DNA of 64,000 nucleotides from Oscillospiraceae bacterium (GCA_021200565.1 JAJQGJ010000002.1:211797-275796), one strand, 5' to 3'; shown: positions 16,159 through 24,603, counted from the first letter of the stretch. Program-made: numbers and translations. The notes: a model not told the origin generated them from the letters alone.

Positions 16159-16187
16159 ATTATAACACATATTTCATGCACTGTCAA
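16159..16187 (-). promoter_or_regulatory. Promoter of cassette H toxin mRNA
   Basis: Minus strand TTGACA 16182-16187, 17-bp spacer, TATAAT 16159-16164. Confidence 0.85.
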
Positions 16188-16219
16188 CAAACATCAAACA
16201 AAAGTTGCATAGCGTAAAA

Positions 16220-16246
16220 TGTAGGGGCGGATATTATCCGCCCGTC
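16220..16246. repeat. R2 palindrome, single arm
   Basis: GGCGGATATTATCCGCC just beyond the metA stop. Confidence 0.85.
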
Positions 16247-16249
16247 TTT

Positions 16250-17167
16250 TCACCCAATCTCCTCCACATCATAAGGCGTGGTCTGATATACAAAGTAGTT
16301 CAGCCAGTTCGAGAACAGGAGGTTCGCATGCGCACGCCATCTGACAATCGGCGGCTGAGTCGGGTCATCGTTTGGGAAATAGTTTTGCGGGACTTCTATC
16401 GGAAGCCCTTTTTCTTTGTCCCGGAAATACTCCCGGGCGAGGGTCATGGGGTCATATTCCGAGTGACCGGTGACAAAAATCTGCTTGCCCTCAGCGGTCA
16501 TGCAGGCGTAGAGCCCGGCTTCTTCGCTCGAGGCTAATATCTTAAGCTCCGGAATCTTCTCAACGTCCTTGGTGTCGATTGTCGAATTTCTCGAATGTGG
16601 GGCATAGAAAACGTCGTCGAAGCCACGGAAGAGGATCGGGTTTTTGTAGCTCACACGGTGTGGGAACACCCCGAAAAGCTTTGCGGGAAGCTGTTTTTTC
16701 TTGATTCCGAAGTGATAATAGAGTCCTGCCTGCGCCGCCCAGCAGATGTGAAAGGTCGAGTGGACGTGGGTTTTCGACCATTCGAAAATCCGGCAGAGCT
16801 CGCCCCAATACTCAACCTCCTCATAGTCCATATGCTCAACCGGCGCACCCGTTATGACCATTCCGTCATAGCGGTGATTTTTTATCTCGTCGAAGGTCTT
16901 GTAGAAGGAGATGAGATGCTCAGCCGAAGTGTTCTTCGACTGGTGCGAAACGGTGTGCATCAGTTCAAGCTCAACCTGAAGCGGTGTGTTCCCGAGGAGG
17001 CGTGCAAACTGGGTTTCAGTCTCGATTTTAGTCGGCATAAGATTCAGAAGGAGAATCCGGAGCGGACGGATGTCCTGCGTCGCCGCCCTTGTTTCCGGCA
17101 TAATGAATATGTTCTCATCCTGCAGCGTCTTAGCCGCCGGCAGCGAATTCGGGATTCTGATTGGCAT
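16250..17167 (-). CDS. metA: Homoserine O-acetyltransferase (MetA family)
   Basis: A 305-residue MetA. It activates homoserine for methionine synthesis. The catalytic Cys is in [19 protein letters not shown] and the His in [16 protein letters not shown]. The acyl-specificity spot reads ITGAPVEHM, with Glu where succinyl-using enzymes have Gly; from known family work this points to acetyl-CoA. The next gene downstream, O-acetylhomoserine sulfhydrylase, lies upstream in transcription and fits this product. It is separated from it by R1 repeats. No SAM riboswitch or T-box is visible ahead of either gene. Confidence 0.93.
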   Translation of the reverse strand: MPIRIPNSLPAAKTLQDENIFIMPETRAATQDIRPLRILLLNLMPTKIETETQFARLLGNTPLQVELELMHTVSHQSKNTSAEHLISFYKTFDEIKNHRYDGMVITGAPVEHMDYEEVEYWGELCRIFEWSKTHVHSTFHICWAAQAGLYYHFGIKKKQLPAKLFGVFPHRVSYKNPILFRGFDDVFYAPHSRNSTIDTKDVEKIPELKILASSEEAGLYACMTAEGKQIFVTGHSEYDPMTLAREYFRDKEKGLPIEVPQNYFPNDDPTQPPIVRWRAHANLLFSNWLNYFVYQTTPYDVEEIG

Positions 17168-17211
17168 CAGATTCCTCCTTTCTTAGTGGTTGTCGCCTGA
17201 CGGCGACGCGC

Positions 17212-17392
17212 CTCCTGCGGAGGCGCACCTCTCAGTCAGCTTCGCTGACAGCTCCCCTTAAAAAGGGGAGCCGTAACTGCGCTAAACTAAGGCTCCCCTG
17301 TCAAGGGGAGCTGGCTGCACCGCAGGTGCAGACTGAGAGGTGCTATTTCAGGCTCCGCCTGAAATAGCAAGTTTGCGAAGCAAACTTCAATT
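17212..17392. repeat. R1 hairpin repeats
   Basis: Two facing R1 units plus hairpins on CAGGCTCCGCCTG and TTTGCGAAGCAAA, between metA and the sulfhydrylase gene. Confidence 0.85.
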
Positions 17393-17397
17393 ATATA

Positions 17398-18687
17398 TCA
17401 GATATTATCTAACGCCTGCCTAATATCCCCGATCAGATCCTCCGCACTCTCAAGTCCGCAGGAGAATCTGACGAGATCTGAAGGCACGCCTGCTGCGATG
17501 AGCTCTTCCTCATTCATCTGACGGTGGGTTGTGCTTGCCGGGTGGAGGCAGCAGGTTCTTGCGTCGGCAACGTGGGTTTCGATTGCCGCAAGCTTCAGAT
17601 TGCGCATGAAGCTCTCGGCGGCAGCTCTTCCTCCCTTAACTCCGAAGCTGATGACGCCGCATGAGCCGTTAGGGAGATATTTCCGGCAAAGCTCGTAATC
17701 TGCGTCACCCTCAAGGTCTGGGTATATTATCCAGGAGATGCGGTCATCGGTCTGGAGGTACCTTGCAACCGCCATAGCGTTCTCACAGTGCCTCTTCATT
17801 CTGACATGGAGGCTCTCAAGCCCTAAATTCAGAAGATATGCGCTCTGGGGCGCAGGGGTGGAGCCGAAGTCTCTCATAAGCTGAGCAGTAGCCTTGGTGA
17901 TGAATGCGCCCTCTTTGCCGAAGCGTTCAGCATAGGTGATGCCGTGGTAGCTTTCGTCGGGAGTTGTGAGCCCGGGGAACTTGTCGGCATGCGCCATCCA
18001 GTCGAAGTTTCCGGAGTCTACGATGCATCCTCCGACAGCAGAGCCGTGACCGTCCATATATTTTGTGGTCGAATGGGTTACGATGTCCGCGCCCCACTCG
18101 AAGGGTCTGCAATTAACCGGAGTCGCAAAAGTGTTGTCGACGATGAGCGGAACTCCATGCCGGTGGGCAGCGTCTGCAAATCTCTCAATGTCAAGAACCC
18201 GGAGCGCCGGATTGGCGATAGTCTCGCCGAAAACAGCCTTGGTGTTCGGCTTGAAAGCCGCTTCGAGCTCCTCATCCGAGCAGTCGGGAGCAACGAAGGT
18301 GAAATCTATGCCCATTCTCTTCATAGTGACCGAGAAGAGGTTGAAGGTTCCGCCATAGATAGAGGATTCCGCAACGACATGGTCGCCCTGAGAAGCGATG
18401 TTGAAGACAGAGAAGAAGCTTGCCGCCTGACCGGAGGAGGTCAGCATTGCAGCCGTTCCGCCCTCAAGCTCGCATATCTTCGCAGCGACGCTGTCACAGG
18501 TCGGGTTCTGAAGCCGTGAGTAGAAGTAGCCGTTCGCCTCAAGGTCGAAAAGCTTTCCCATATCCTCGCCGGTGTTATATTTAAATGTAGTAGACTGTAT
18601 GATAGGAATCTGTCTCGGCTCCCCGTTCCCCGGCGTATACCCGCCCTGAACGCAGGAGGTTTCGATCCCACGGGTTCTTTTAGTCAT
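17398..18687 (-). CDS. metY: O-acetylhomoserine aminocarboxypropyltransferase (sulfhydrylase)
   Basis: A 429-residue PLP enzyme of the Cys/Met metabolism family that makes homocysteine from O-acetylhomoserine and sulfide. The pyridoxal Lys is in VTHSTTKYMDGHGSAVGG. SSGQAASFFSVFNIASQGDH, SIYGGTFNLF and VDNTFATPVNCRPFEWGAD are family motifs. Length is normal for MetY/Met17. It lies upstream of metA in the same direction, so the two likely form a methionine unit. Confidence 0.93.
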   Translation of the reverse strand: MTKRTRGIETSCVQGGYTPGNGEPRQIPIIQSTTFKYNTGEDMGKLFDLEANGYFYSRLQNPTCDSVAAKICELEGGTAAMLTSSGQAASFFSVFNIASQGDHVVAESSIYGGTFNLFSVTMKRMGIDFTFVAPDCSDEELEAAFKPNTKAVFGETIANPALRVLDIERFADAAHRHGVPLIVDNTFATPVNCRPFEWGADIVTHSTTKYMDGHGSAVGGCIVDSGNFDWMAHADKFPGLTTPDESYHGITYAERFGKEGAFITKATAQLMRDFGSTPAPQSAYLLNLGLESLHVRMKRHCENAMAVARYLQTDDRISWIIYPDLEGDADYELCRKYLPNGSCGVISFGVKGGRAAAESFMRNLKLAAIETHVADARTCCLHPASTTHRQMNEEELIAAGVPSDLVRFSCGLESAEDLIGDIRQALDNI

Positions 18688-18705
18688 GTAGTTCTCCTTT
18701 CGCTC

Positions 18706-18868
18706 GCCTCCGGCTCACACCCTCTCAGTCAGCTACGCTGACAGCTCCCCCAGAGGGGGAGCCGAGAACTGCGCTTACACAAAGCTTCCAAGGGGCGTAA
18801 ACTTGGCTCTCCCTCTGGGAGAGCTGGCTGCCCGAAGGGCAGACTGAGAGGGCGCACCGCAGGTGCGA
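18706..18868. repeat. R1 hairpin repeats
   Basis: Two facing R1 units of the GGCTCTCC subtype between metY and ilvE. Confidence 0.85.
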
Positions 18869-18875
18869 ATTACGA

Positions 18876-19943
18876 TTAAACCTTCTGTCTCCAGCCTCTC
18901 GGGTCATCAAGCTTTCCGCTCTGAATGCCGGTGATTTCGTCATAGAGACGCTGGGTGAGCTCGCCGATTCCGCCTCCACCGATTTCGAAGACTTCGTCAA
19001 CATATCTGAGTTTTCCGACAGGGGAAATTACAGCCGCAGTACCGGTGCCGAAGACCTCTTCAAGCTTGCCGGTGTGTGCGTCTTCAATGAGCTCGTCGAC
19101 AGAAACCTTTCTCTCCTCAACCTCATAACCCCAGTCCTTGCAAAGGGTCAGTACGGAATTACGTGTGATGCCGGGAAGAATAGAACCGTTGAGTATAGGA
19201 GTTACAACCTTGCCATCGATCTTGAAGAAGATGTTCATAGAACCTACTTCTTCGATATACTTTCTCTCAACGCCGTCAAGCCAGAGAACCTGTGCGAATC
19301 CGTCGTCATGGGCCTTGACCTGAGCCGCCAATGATGCTGCATAGTTGCCGCCTGTCTTTGCAAATCCCATGCCGCCTCTTACTGCTCTTACATACTCGTC
19401 CTCAATCCAAATTCCAACTGGAGCCAAGCCGCTCTCGTAGTAAGCGCCTGACGGAGAAAGAATTACCATGAAGAGATAGCTCTTTGAGGGGGCAACTCCA
19501 AGATGAGCCTCAGTTGAGATTACGAAAGGTCTGATGTAGAGCGAAGTTCCCTCATCCTCGGGGATCCATGCTCTGTCGATGTCGACAACAGCCTTGATAG
19601 CCTGAACGAAATCCTCTTCGGGGATCTCAGGGATGCAGAGACGGTCATTCGAGGTGTTGGCACGCTTGGCGTTCATGTCAGGTCTGAAAAGATAGACCTC
19701 GCCATCTGCGCCCTTATAAGCCTTCAAGCCCTCAAACATAGTCTGACCATAGTGGAAGACCATAGCGGACGGGTCGAGAGACAGATTCTGATAAGGAACG
19801 ACTCTTGCGTCGTGCCAGCCCTGACCTTCGTCATAGTTCATGATGAACATGTGGTCGGTAAATATGTGTCCGAACCCCAAAGGCTCACCTTTTGCAGGAA
19901 TTCTCTTTGGCGTTGTAGTTTTTTCGATTCTAATATTTAGCAT
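18876..19943 (-). CDS. ilvE: Branched-chain amino acid aminotransferase
   Basis: A 355-residue class IV PLP aminotransferase of the eukaryote-like BCAT size. The pyridoxal Lys lies in GGMGFAKTGGNYAASLAAQ. QVLWLDGVERKYIEEVGSMN and TGTAAVISPVGKL are conserved cofactor-binding segments. It performs the last step of Leu/Ile/Val synthesis. ATG 19943 has AAGGAG upstream; a longer frame to 19991 starts inside the promoter region and is rejected. Confidence 0.95.
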   Translation of the reverse strand: MLNIRIEKTTTPKRIPAKGEPLGFGHIFTDHMFIMNYDEGQGWHDARVVPYQNLSLDPSAMVFHYGQTMFEGLKAYKGADGEVYLFRPDMNAKRANTSNDRLCIPEIPEEDFVQAIKAVVDIDRAWIPEDEGTSLYIRPFVISTEAHLGVAPSKSYLFMVILSPSGAYYESGLAPVGIWIEDEYVRAVRGGMGFAKTGGNYAASLAAQVKAHDDGFAQVLWLDGVERKYIEEVGSMNIFFKIDGKVVTPILNGSILPGITRNSVLTLCKDWGYEVEERKVSVDELIEDAHTGKLEEVFGTGTAAVISPVGKLRYVDEVFEIGGGGIGELTQRLYDEITGIQSGKLDDPRGWRQKV

Positions 19944-19981
19944 CAGTATCCACTCCTTAGTATGATGTGCTATTTGATTAA

Positions 19982-20010
19982 ATTGTAGCACAGAGAGATT
20001 AAGTTGTCAA
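19982..20010 (-). promoter_or_regulatory. Promoter of ilvE
   Basis: Minus strand TTGACA 20005-20010, 17-bp spacer, TACAAT 19982-19987. Confidence 0.8.
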
Positions 20011-20029
20011 TAGTTTTGTTAATGTCTGC

Positions 20030-20310
20030 ACACCAGCAGCAGTTTGCTTCGCAAACTGCGCTATTTTCGGCGTTGCCGAAAATAGCACCCCTCAGTCGCC
20101 TTTGGCGCCAGCTCCCCTTAGCAGGGGAGCCAATAAATTCGCTTTGCGAACTTAGAAAGAACGGTGAAGCGTTCTTTTTTTGATCTCTCGAAGTTTTGAT
20201 AAACTTCTAAAGCCTCCCCTGTCAAGGGGAGGGGGACCGCCGCACGAAGTGCGGTGGTGGAGGGGTGCGCCCCGTAGGGGCGCTCGGCAAGCTGACTGAG
20301 AGGTTCACCT
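20030..20310. repeat. R1 cluster including the R1b subtype
   Basis: A reverse R1 with hairpins on TTTGCTTCGCAAA and TTTTCGGCG-type arms, then an R1b unit (CCTCCCC/GGGGAGG, GACCGCCGC hairpin, GTGGAGGGGTG) at about 20214-20272. It ends at the GH25 gene stop. Confidence 0.8.
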
Positions 20311-21390
20311 CTGAACAAACGCAATATTCAGATCCACATTCCCACTTATTCCATCCACAGTTCCGCTTGACGAATATTGCCACATCTGCAGATCGTAGTA
20401 GAGGGTCGGGGTGTCTGAGTAGCCGGCGAACCACATCATATAGTCATCAACCCGGCTTAAGTCGTACTTCCAGACGGCTGTCTTCTTGTTGGCATAGATT
20501 CCGGCGGTGTAGCCGTCAATCTCTACTCTTGCGGCGAATGTTAAGAAGTTGTCGGTCAGCTGCTGAGGGTCTATGTAGGCGGTTCTTGCAGTGTCGCCGT
20601 CAGCGTCGATGACAACCTCCCAGTCAAAGAAGATGGGATAGTCGAGCTCGTACCCGTCAACCAGGTCGAGGCAGAATTCAGCCTCTTCAAGAGCCTCTTC
20701 AACATCAAGTGCCTGCGAGAAGAAGTAGACTCCGACTTTGAGCCCTGCTTCCTTTGCTCCCTTGATATTTGCTCTGAAATTGGCATCCTCGTTGACCGTT
20801 CCGGTGACATAGCCACGGTAGCCGCAGCGGATAATCACAAATTCAACTCCAGCTTCTTTCACGGCATCCCAGTCGATGTCGCCCTGGTAGACCGACACGT
20901 CAATTCCCATTATTGAGTAAGTCTCGCCATCGTCATATGTAATGTATCCGGTCTCCTCGTCGACGGTGAAGCACTCTTCGTCATACTCATTCTTACCGAC
21001 GTTCTGCAAAGCATACATTAATATAGTACCATAGTTCGAGTCGCTGAGTGTGAACGTGTCTTCCCCAAGCTCATGGTCATATTCGCTTGTCGGGTCGATA
21101 GCTATGTACTCGGTGACGATTGTCGGAATCTCGACAGTCTGAATCTCGGTGACAATAGTTCCCTGCTCGGTGATCCAGCCGACAGAAACAACGATAACAG
21201 CCACCGCCAGCAGCGCAACCACTGCGCACATAACTCCCAAGATAGTCTTGTAGGTTCTCACCTCAGAAGCGTTCTTCCGCTCGTTCGAGCTTCTGTACAT
21301 CTCGAGCATTTCGTTCGGAGTCTGCTCATCGCCTGTAATCTCGGCTAAAGCCTTTTCCCTCTCCTCAGCCGTCAAAGTTCTTTCGTCCAT
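20305..21390 (-). CDS. Membrane-anchored GH25 muramidase
   Basis: A 361-residue protein. It has a cytoplasmic N-terminus (about 50 residues), one membrane helix (MCAVVALLAVAVIVVSVGWI), a linker, then a GH25 lysozyme domain from about residue 165 (IMGIDVSVYQGDIDWDAVKE). YPIFFDWEVV carries the catalytic Asp-x-Glu pair, and DYMMWFAGYSDT and LQMWQYSSSGTVDGI close the barrel. It should cleave peptidoglycan outside the membrane. It has its own promoter. No phage genes surround it, so a cell-wall remodelling role is likely. Confidence 0.9.
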   Translation of the reverse strand: MDERTLTAEEREKALAEITGDEQTPNEMLEMYRSSNERKNASEVRTYKTILGVMCAVVALLAVAVIVVSVGWITEQGTIVTEIQTVEIPTIVTEYIAIDPTSEYDHELGEDTFTLSDSNYGTILMYALQNVGKNEYDEECFTVDEETGYITYDDGETYSIMGIDVSVYQGDIDWDAVKEAGVEFVIIRCGYRGYVTGTVNEDANFRANIKGAKEAGLKVGVYFFSQALDVEEALEEAEFCLDLVDGYELDYPIFFDWEVVIDADGDTARTAYIDPQQLTDNFLTFAARVEIDGYTAGIYANKKTAVWKYDLSRVDDYMMWFAGYSDTPTLYYDLQMWQYSSSGTVDGISGNVDLNIAFVQR

Positions 21391-21457
21391 GTTTCCTCCT
21401 TTAAAATAGTTCCAATCCTAATTGTTTTCGACATCTTTCGACACGAAAGATAATAAT

Positions 21458-21486
21458 AGTCTACCATACTTTCAGGAGTTTGTAAA
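21458..21486 (-). promoter_or_regulatory. Promoter of the GH25 gene
   Basis: Minus strand TTTACA 21481-21486, 17-bp spacer, TAGACT 21458-21463. Confidence 0.6.
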
Positions 21487-21512
21487 GGTGGGAATTATTA
21501 AGATTTGGGCAT

Positions 21513-21623
21513 AAGAAAAACCGCACCTGATTAAACATCGAGTGCAGTTACCTTTACATCGTTATTTTGACTTTGGAGAGAGTGACCGCGCCTGAATGCC
21601 ACTTCAGGTACCTCTCACCATCT
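21513..21623 (-). ncRNA. Orphan RNA O2, homologue of the cassette H antitoxin RNA
   Basis: The promoter is at 21630-21658. The RNA starts GATGGTGAGAGG, folds CCTGAA/TTCAGG, keeps GGTCACTCTCTCC and ends in terminator CTGCAC/GTGCGG followed by TTTTTCTTAT. As with O1, no peptide gene faces it. Confidence 0.65.
21515..21548 (-). terminator. Terminator of orphan RNA O2
   Basis: Minus strand stem CTGCAC/GTGCGG (one G-U pair) with T5 tract at 21516-21520. Confidence 0.75.
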
Positions 21624-21629
21624 ACATAT

Positions 21630-21658
21630 ATTATACCCCGTCACTGTTGATTTGTCAA
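21630..21658 (-). promoter_or_regulatory. Promoter of orphan RNA O2
   Basis: Minus strand TTGACA 21653-21658, 17-bp spacer, TATAAT 21630-21635. It lies directly after the stop of the 138-residue membrane protein. Confidence 0.85.
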
Positions 21659-21666
21659 CAGTTTTT

Positions 21667-22083
21667 TTATTCATTCTTCGCCATTACAACCATCCCAAGC
21701 ATCAGAACCAACACGGCGGTTACCGCCGCACCTATGGTGTTGTAGTAGTGGATTCCATAAATCAATGGGGAGATTGAAACAAGGACAGCCAAGGCGTTCA
21801 CAACAATGGTTGCGGTTCTGAGCTTTCTGCCTCCTGCTTTTATAAAGCCGACTACCACCATAATAAGAATCGCAATAGTCATAATTCCCGTAATCAGTGG
21901 CGCAAAGTTGGCGTATCCGAATGGCGTCAGGCTAAAATAGGAATAAGTCGAGACAATCCCGCTTCCGCTACCGTCGGAAAATATCAGCACCGCTCCGCCT
22001 GGCAAAGCTTCTAAGATTATAGCAATCACAGCTAAAACCATAGCCGAAATCGCCCCGATTTTAAAACTTGCGGTACGTTTCAT
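21667..22083 (-). CDS. Four-helix membrane protein of unknown function
   Basis: A 138-residue protein with four predicted membrane segments (around residues 10-32, 60-85, 90-110, 113-135) and a short Gly/Ser-rich outer loop (SDGSGSGIVSTYS). I do not recognise a family. Its stop codon lies 9 nt before the -35 box of orphan RNA O2. AAGGGAAACTGAAC precedes the start. Confidence 0.6.
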   Translation of the reverse strand: MKRTASFKIGAISAMVLAVIAIILEALPGGAVLIFSDGSGSGIVSTYSYFSLTPFGYANFAPLITGIMTIAILIMVVVGFIKAGGRKLRTATIVVNALAVLVSISPLIYGIHYYNTIGAAVTAVLVLMLGMVVMAKNE

Positions 22084-22154
22084 GTTCAGTTTCCCTTTCT
22101 TGTAAGTTTGTGCGAATGTTTCCGAAAGAAGCCTCTACATTGCGAATAATTTTA

Positions 22155-22184
22155 TTGACAAATATGCGAAACAAATGCTATAAT
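22155..22184 (+). promoter_or_regulatory. Promoter of cassette E toxin mRNA
   Basis: TTGACA 22155-22160, 18-bp spacer, TATAAT 22179-22184. Confidence 0.8.
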
Positions 22185-22239
22185 GCTTGTAGCAAGAGAG
22201 CACGGCTTGACCTTGGATAAAACTGAGGAGGTGGTCGTT

Positions 22240-22344
22240 ATGACGATTTCTGACGTGATTTCCATCGTGATTTCACTGATAGATCTGATTGCGGGCATAG
22301 TACTTGACGTTCTCGGCTTAAAATCCGGGGACAAAAAGAAATAG
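22240..22344 (+). CDS. Cassette E small hydrophobic peptide (type I toxin-like)
   Basis: A 34-residue peptide: MTISDVISIVISLID, a membrane stretch with an Asp at position 23, LGLKSGDKKK. Closest to cassette D. GAGGAGGTGG lies upstream of ATG 22240. The leader segment ACCTTGGAT is complementary to ATCTAAGGT in its own antisense RNA apart from one G-U pair, so pairing may begin there. Confidence 0.7.
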   Translation: MTISDVISIVISLIDLIAGIVLDVLGLKSGDKKK

Positions 22345-22428
22345 CCGCGGACTAAACTAATAGCGACGGCCAATTTCCAATCTTCACCTTAGATTGAGTC
22401 GGAACTGTTGGGGCAGTTCGGCTCTCTT
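22331..22428 (-). ncRNA. Cassette E antisense RNA (putative antitoxin)
   Basis: The promoter is at 22435-22463. The RNA starts AAGCAAGAGAGC, with hairpin GAACTG/CAGTTC. It is the shortest of the six because the second hairpin is missing. It runs into TATTTCTTTTT in the peptide codons. Confidence 0.7.
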
Positions 22429-22434
22429 GCTTTT

Positions 22435-22463
22435 ATTATACCCCGCCTGAGCTATTTTGTCAA
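22435..22463 (-). promoter_or_regulatory. Promoter of cassette E antisense RNA
   Basis: Minus strand TTGACA 22458-22463, 17-bp spacer, TATAAT 22435-22440. Confidence 0.85.
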
Positions 22464-22477
22464 TAGCCTTTTTTATT

Positions 22478-22545
22478 GTAGGGGCGGATATTATCCGCCC
22501 GAAAGATTGCCGATAATACACGGGCGGATAATATCCGCCCCTACA
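22478..22545. repeat. R2 inverted pair
   Basis: Two R2 palindromes in inverted orientation. They lie between the cassette E antisense promoter and the DUF1508 gene end. Confidence 0.85.
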
Positions 22546-22565
22546 TTACCTTTTGAAAACAGAGC

Positions 22566-22937
22566 TTATTCCGCTTCCACAACCTCTGCGTCCGGAGCGT
22601 TTCTGCGGATGCTGTCAATGCCGTTCATACAGCCAGCCTTTGCCTTGTAACCTTCGCCGGTGGCGATTATCTCGCCGTTGCGAGCCTTGAGGCGGAATCT
22701 GAACTCTCCAGCCTTGTCGGTGTAGACTTCGAACTTCGGGTTCGGAACAACAACACAGTTTTCCGAGGTCTGGTCTTCAAGATTAGCCGCAACTGCGTTC
22801 TTCTTGACACTCTCAATGCCGTTTTTGCAGGAATCCTCGCTCGAATAAACCTGGCTCACTGCGATGACCTGACCGTTGTCAGCCTTGAGGTTGAAAACAT
22901 AGCCGGTGTTGGTTTCCTTGACAACGAACTTTCCCAT
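22566..22937 (-). CDS. DUF1508/YegP-like protein, two repeats
   Basis: A 123-residue protein built of two about 50-residue DUF1508 repeats: FVVKETNTGYVFNLKADNGQ with CKNGIESVKKNA, then FEVYTDKAGEFRFRLKARNG with CMNGIDSIRRNAP. The family has a swapped beta fold and no firmly known function. ATG 22937 has GGAGG 8 nt upstream. It sits 39 nt downstream of the 72-residue gene and likely shares its promoter. Confidence 0.85.
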   Translation of the reverse strand: MGKFVVKETNTGYVFNLKADNGQVIAVSQVYSSEDSCKNGIESVKKNAVAANLEDQTSENCVVVPNPKFEVYTDKAGEFRFRLKARNGEIIATGEGYKAKAGCMNGIDSIRRNAPDAEVVEAE

Positions 22938-22976
22938 TACAATACCTCCAAAAAATTTGATATAACCCCGCAAGGA

Positions 22977-23195
22977 TTACTTCTTTCCGAACAGCTTTCC
23001 GATGCCGCTTGAAAGGTTGTCTAAGTTGACCTTGGCGGTGATGCCGTCGGTGAGGGTCTTGAGCTGGTCGGAAGGAATCTCAACTCCGACGAGATCCTTT
23101 ATAACACCTGTAGGGTCGCTCTTGAACTTTTTAAGAAGCTCTTCATCGGAAGTGATCTTCTTGACAAGCTCGTCCACTTTAGCCTTGATGTCCAT
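22977..23195 (-). CDS. 72-residue soluble protein resembling a RiPP leader region
   Basis: A 72-residue acidic/Lys-rich helical protein: MDIKAKVDELVKKITSDEEL, DPTGVIKDLVGVEIPSD and a GIGKLFGKK end. The DP...GVEIP segment recalls the hinge of nitrile-hydratase/Nif11-like leader peptides, but there is no modification enzyme nearby and no Cys/Ser-rich core. Function unknown. AGGAGAAAAGGCT precedes ATG 23195. Confidence 0.7.
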   Translation of the reverse strand: MDIKAKVDELVKKITSDEELLKKFKSDPTGVIKDLVGVEIPSDQLKTLTDGITAKVNLDNLSSGIGKLFGKK

Positions 23196-23257
23196 AGCCT
23201 TTTCTCCTTTCCCCGATATTAAGTCACAAAAGCCGAAGCTTTCTTGAGGTTATTGTA

Positions 23258-23286
23258 ATTATAGCACATATTTTTTAAGAATACAA
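23258..23286 (-). promoter_or_regulatory. Promoter of the 72-residue protein/DUF1508 unit
   Basis: Minus strand TTGTAT 23281-23286, 17-bp spacer, TATAAT 23258-23263. Confidence 0.75.
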
Positions 23287-23346
23287 TACTATTTTTAGCG
23301 GATTGGGAGAAAATTTTTAGGGAGGCATAATTGCTCCTGGAGATCG

Positions 23347-23371
23347 GGCGGATAATATCCGCCCCTACAAT
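23347..23371. repeat. R2 palindrome, single arm
   Basis: GGCGGATAATATCCGCC in reverse orientation, adjoining an R1 cluster. Confidence 0.85.
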
Positions 23372-23377
23372 AAAAAG

Positions 23378-23505
23378 GCTCCCCTTAGTAAGGGTGAGCG
23401 TATTAGTTCGGCTTTGCCGAACTAAGAGAGTTGCTTCGCAACTCTGACTGAGGGGTGTTATTTTCGCCAAAGGCGAAAATAACGTGGCTCGCCTTTAGCG
23501 AGCCA
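23378..23505. repeat. R1 repeat with extra hairpins
   Basis: GGCTCCCCTT start, hairpins GTTCGGC/GCCGAAC, AGAGTTGC/GCAACTCT, TGAGGGGTG end, then a GGCTCGC/GCGAGCC hairpin just after the mreB-like stop. Confidence 0.8.
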
Positions 23506-23516
23506 CAAATTCCATA

Positions 23517-24533
23517 TCACACCGTCGTATCATTCCCGTTCAGCACATCATGCAGCTCTTCGATATTCTCAAGGAGCTTTCCTGCGCCGTCGACTACGCA
23601 GTCAAGCGGTCTTTCGGCGATATAGACGGGAATGCCGGTTTCTTCATTGATGAGCCTATCAAGTCCTCTGAGCAAAGCTCCGCCACCGGCTAAAGTGATG
23701 CCGGAGTCGATGATGTCAGCCGAAAGCTCCGGAGGAGTTCTCTCAAGAGTCGTCTTGACGGCGTCGATGATGTTTGCAAGCGGGTCGGCAAGAGCTTCAC
23801 GGATCTCTTCCGAATTTATCGTGATGTTCTCAGGCAAACCTGTGAGAAGATTTCTGCCCTTGATTTCGAGCTCTATCTCTTCCTCAAGCGGATAAGCCGA
23901 GCCGATGGAAATCTTGATGTGCTCAGCGGTTCTGTCGCCGATGAGGAGGTTATACTTCTTCTTGATGAAATTGATGATCGAAAGGTCGAATTCGTCGCCG
24001 GCAACTCTGACAGAGCGGCTTGTAACAATTCCGCAGAGGGAGATAACCGCCACTTCGCTGGTTCCGCCGCCGATGTCGACTATCATTGAGCCAGTAGGCT
24101 CTTCAACCGGAAGCCCTGCTCCGATAGCGGCAGCCATAGGTTCTTCAACGATTGAAACTCTCTTTGCGCCTGCGCCCTCGGCAGCTTCCTTGACGGCACG
24201 TCTCTCAACAGCCGTAACTCCCGACGGAATGCAGATGACGACACGAGCCTTCACAAACGGATTCGAGCCGATAGCCTTTCTTATAAACTCCTGAAGCATA
24301 ACTGTGCACATGTCGAAATCGGCAATGACGCCATCCTTTAGAGGACGAACCGCACGGATAGAGCCAGGAGTACGCCCGATGATATTCTTTGCATCCTGAC
24401 CGACATACTTGACAGCATCTGTCTTTGTATCAACCGCCACAACCGACGGCTCTCTTATAATAATGCCCTTGCCCTTGACGCAAACAAGAGTGTTCGCAGT
24501 TCCAAGGTCTATTCCTATATCTTTTTTAAACAT
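23517..24533 (-). CDS. mreB: Rod shape-determining protein MreB/Mbl
   Basis: A 338-residue bacterial actin. It has phosphate 1 [18 protein letters not shown], phosphate 2 [16 protein letters not shown] and the adenosine motif [14 protein letters not shown]. It polymerises under the membrane and guides wall synthesis. No mreC/mreD follows, so it could equally be Mbl. It is probably monocistronic, with promoter at 24575-24603. Confidence 0.93.
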   Translation of the reverse strand: MFKKDIGIDLGTANTLVCVKGKGIIIREPSVVAVDTKTDAVKYVGQDAKNIIGRTPGSIRAVRPLKDGVIADFDMCTVMLQEFIRKAIGSNPFVKARVVICIPSGVTAVERRAVKEAAEGAGAKRVSIVEEPMAAAIGAGLPVEEPTGSMIVDIGGGTSEVAVISLCGIVTSRSVRVAGDEFDLSIINFIKKKYNLLIGDRTAEHIKISIGSAYPLEEEIELEIKGRNLLTGLPENITINSEEIREALADPLANIIDAVKTTLERTPPELSADIIDSGITLAGGGALLRGLDRLINEETGIPVYIAERPLDCVVDGAGKLLENIEELHDVLNGNDTTV

Positions 24534-24574
24534 AATTGCCCTACCTTTCTCACTCTGAGAATAATCAAGTAAAG

Positions 24575-24603
24575 TATAGCACAGTTTTCACGGTTGTACA
24601 AGT
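24575..24603 (-). promoter_or_regulatory. Promoter of the mreB-like gene
   Basis: Minus strand TTGTAC 24598-24603, 17-bp spacer, TATACT 24575-24580. Confidence 0.7.

Noticed and set aside
17927..19330. Open frames opposite metY and ilvE
   Set aside because: Overlapping out-of-frame readings of strongly conserved enzymes, without ribosome sites.
16250..19990. SAM riboswitch or T-box ahead of metA, metY or ilvE
   Set aside because: The upstream regions contain only R1 repeats or a short leader with a plain promoter; no T-box sequence (AGGGTGGNACCGCG type) or SAM-box motif was seen.
20305..21390. Prophage endolysin for the GH25 gene
   Set aside because: It has a cytoplasmic N-terminus and membrane anchor, and no holin, portal or tail genes lie nearby.
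22977..23195. RiPP precursor gene
   Set aside because: Only a short segment is leader-like; there is no core peptide and no modification, protease or export gene nearby.
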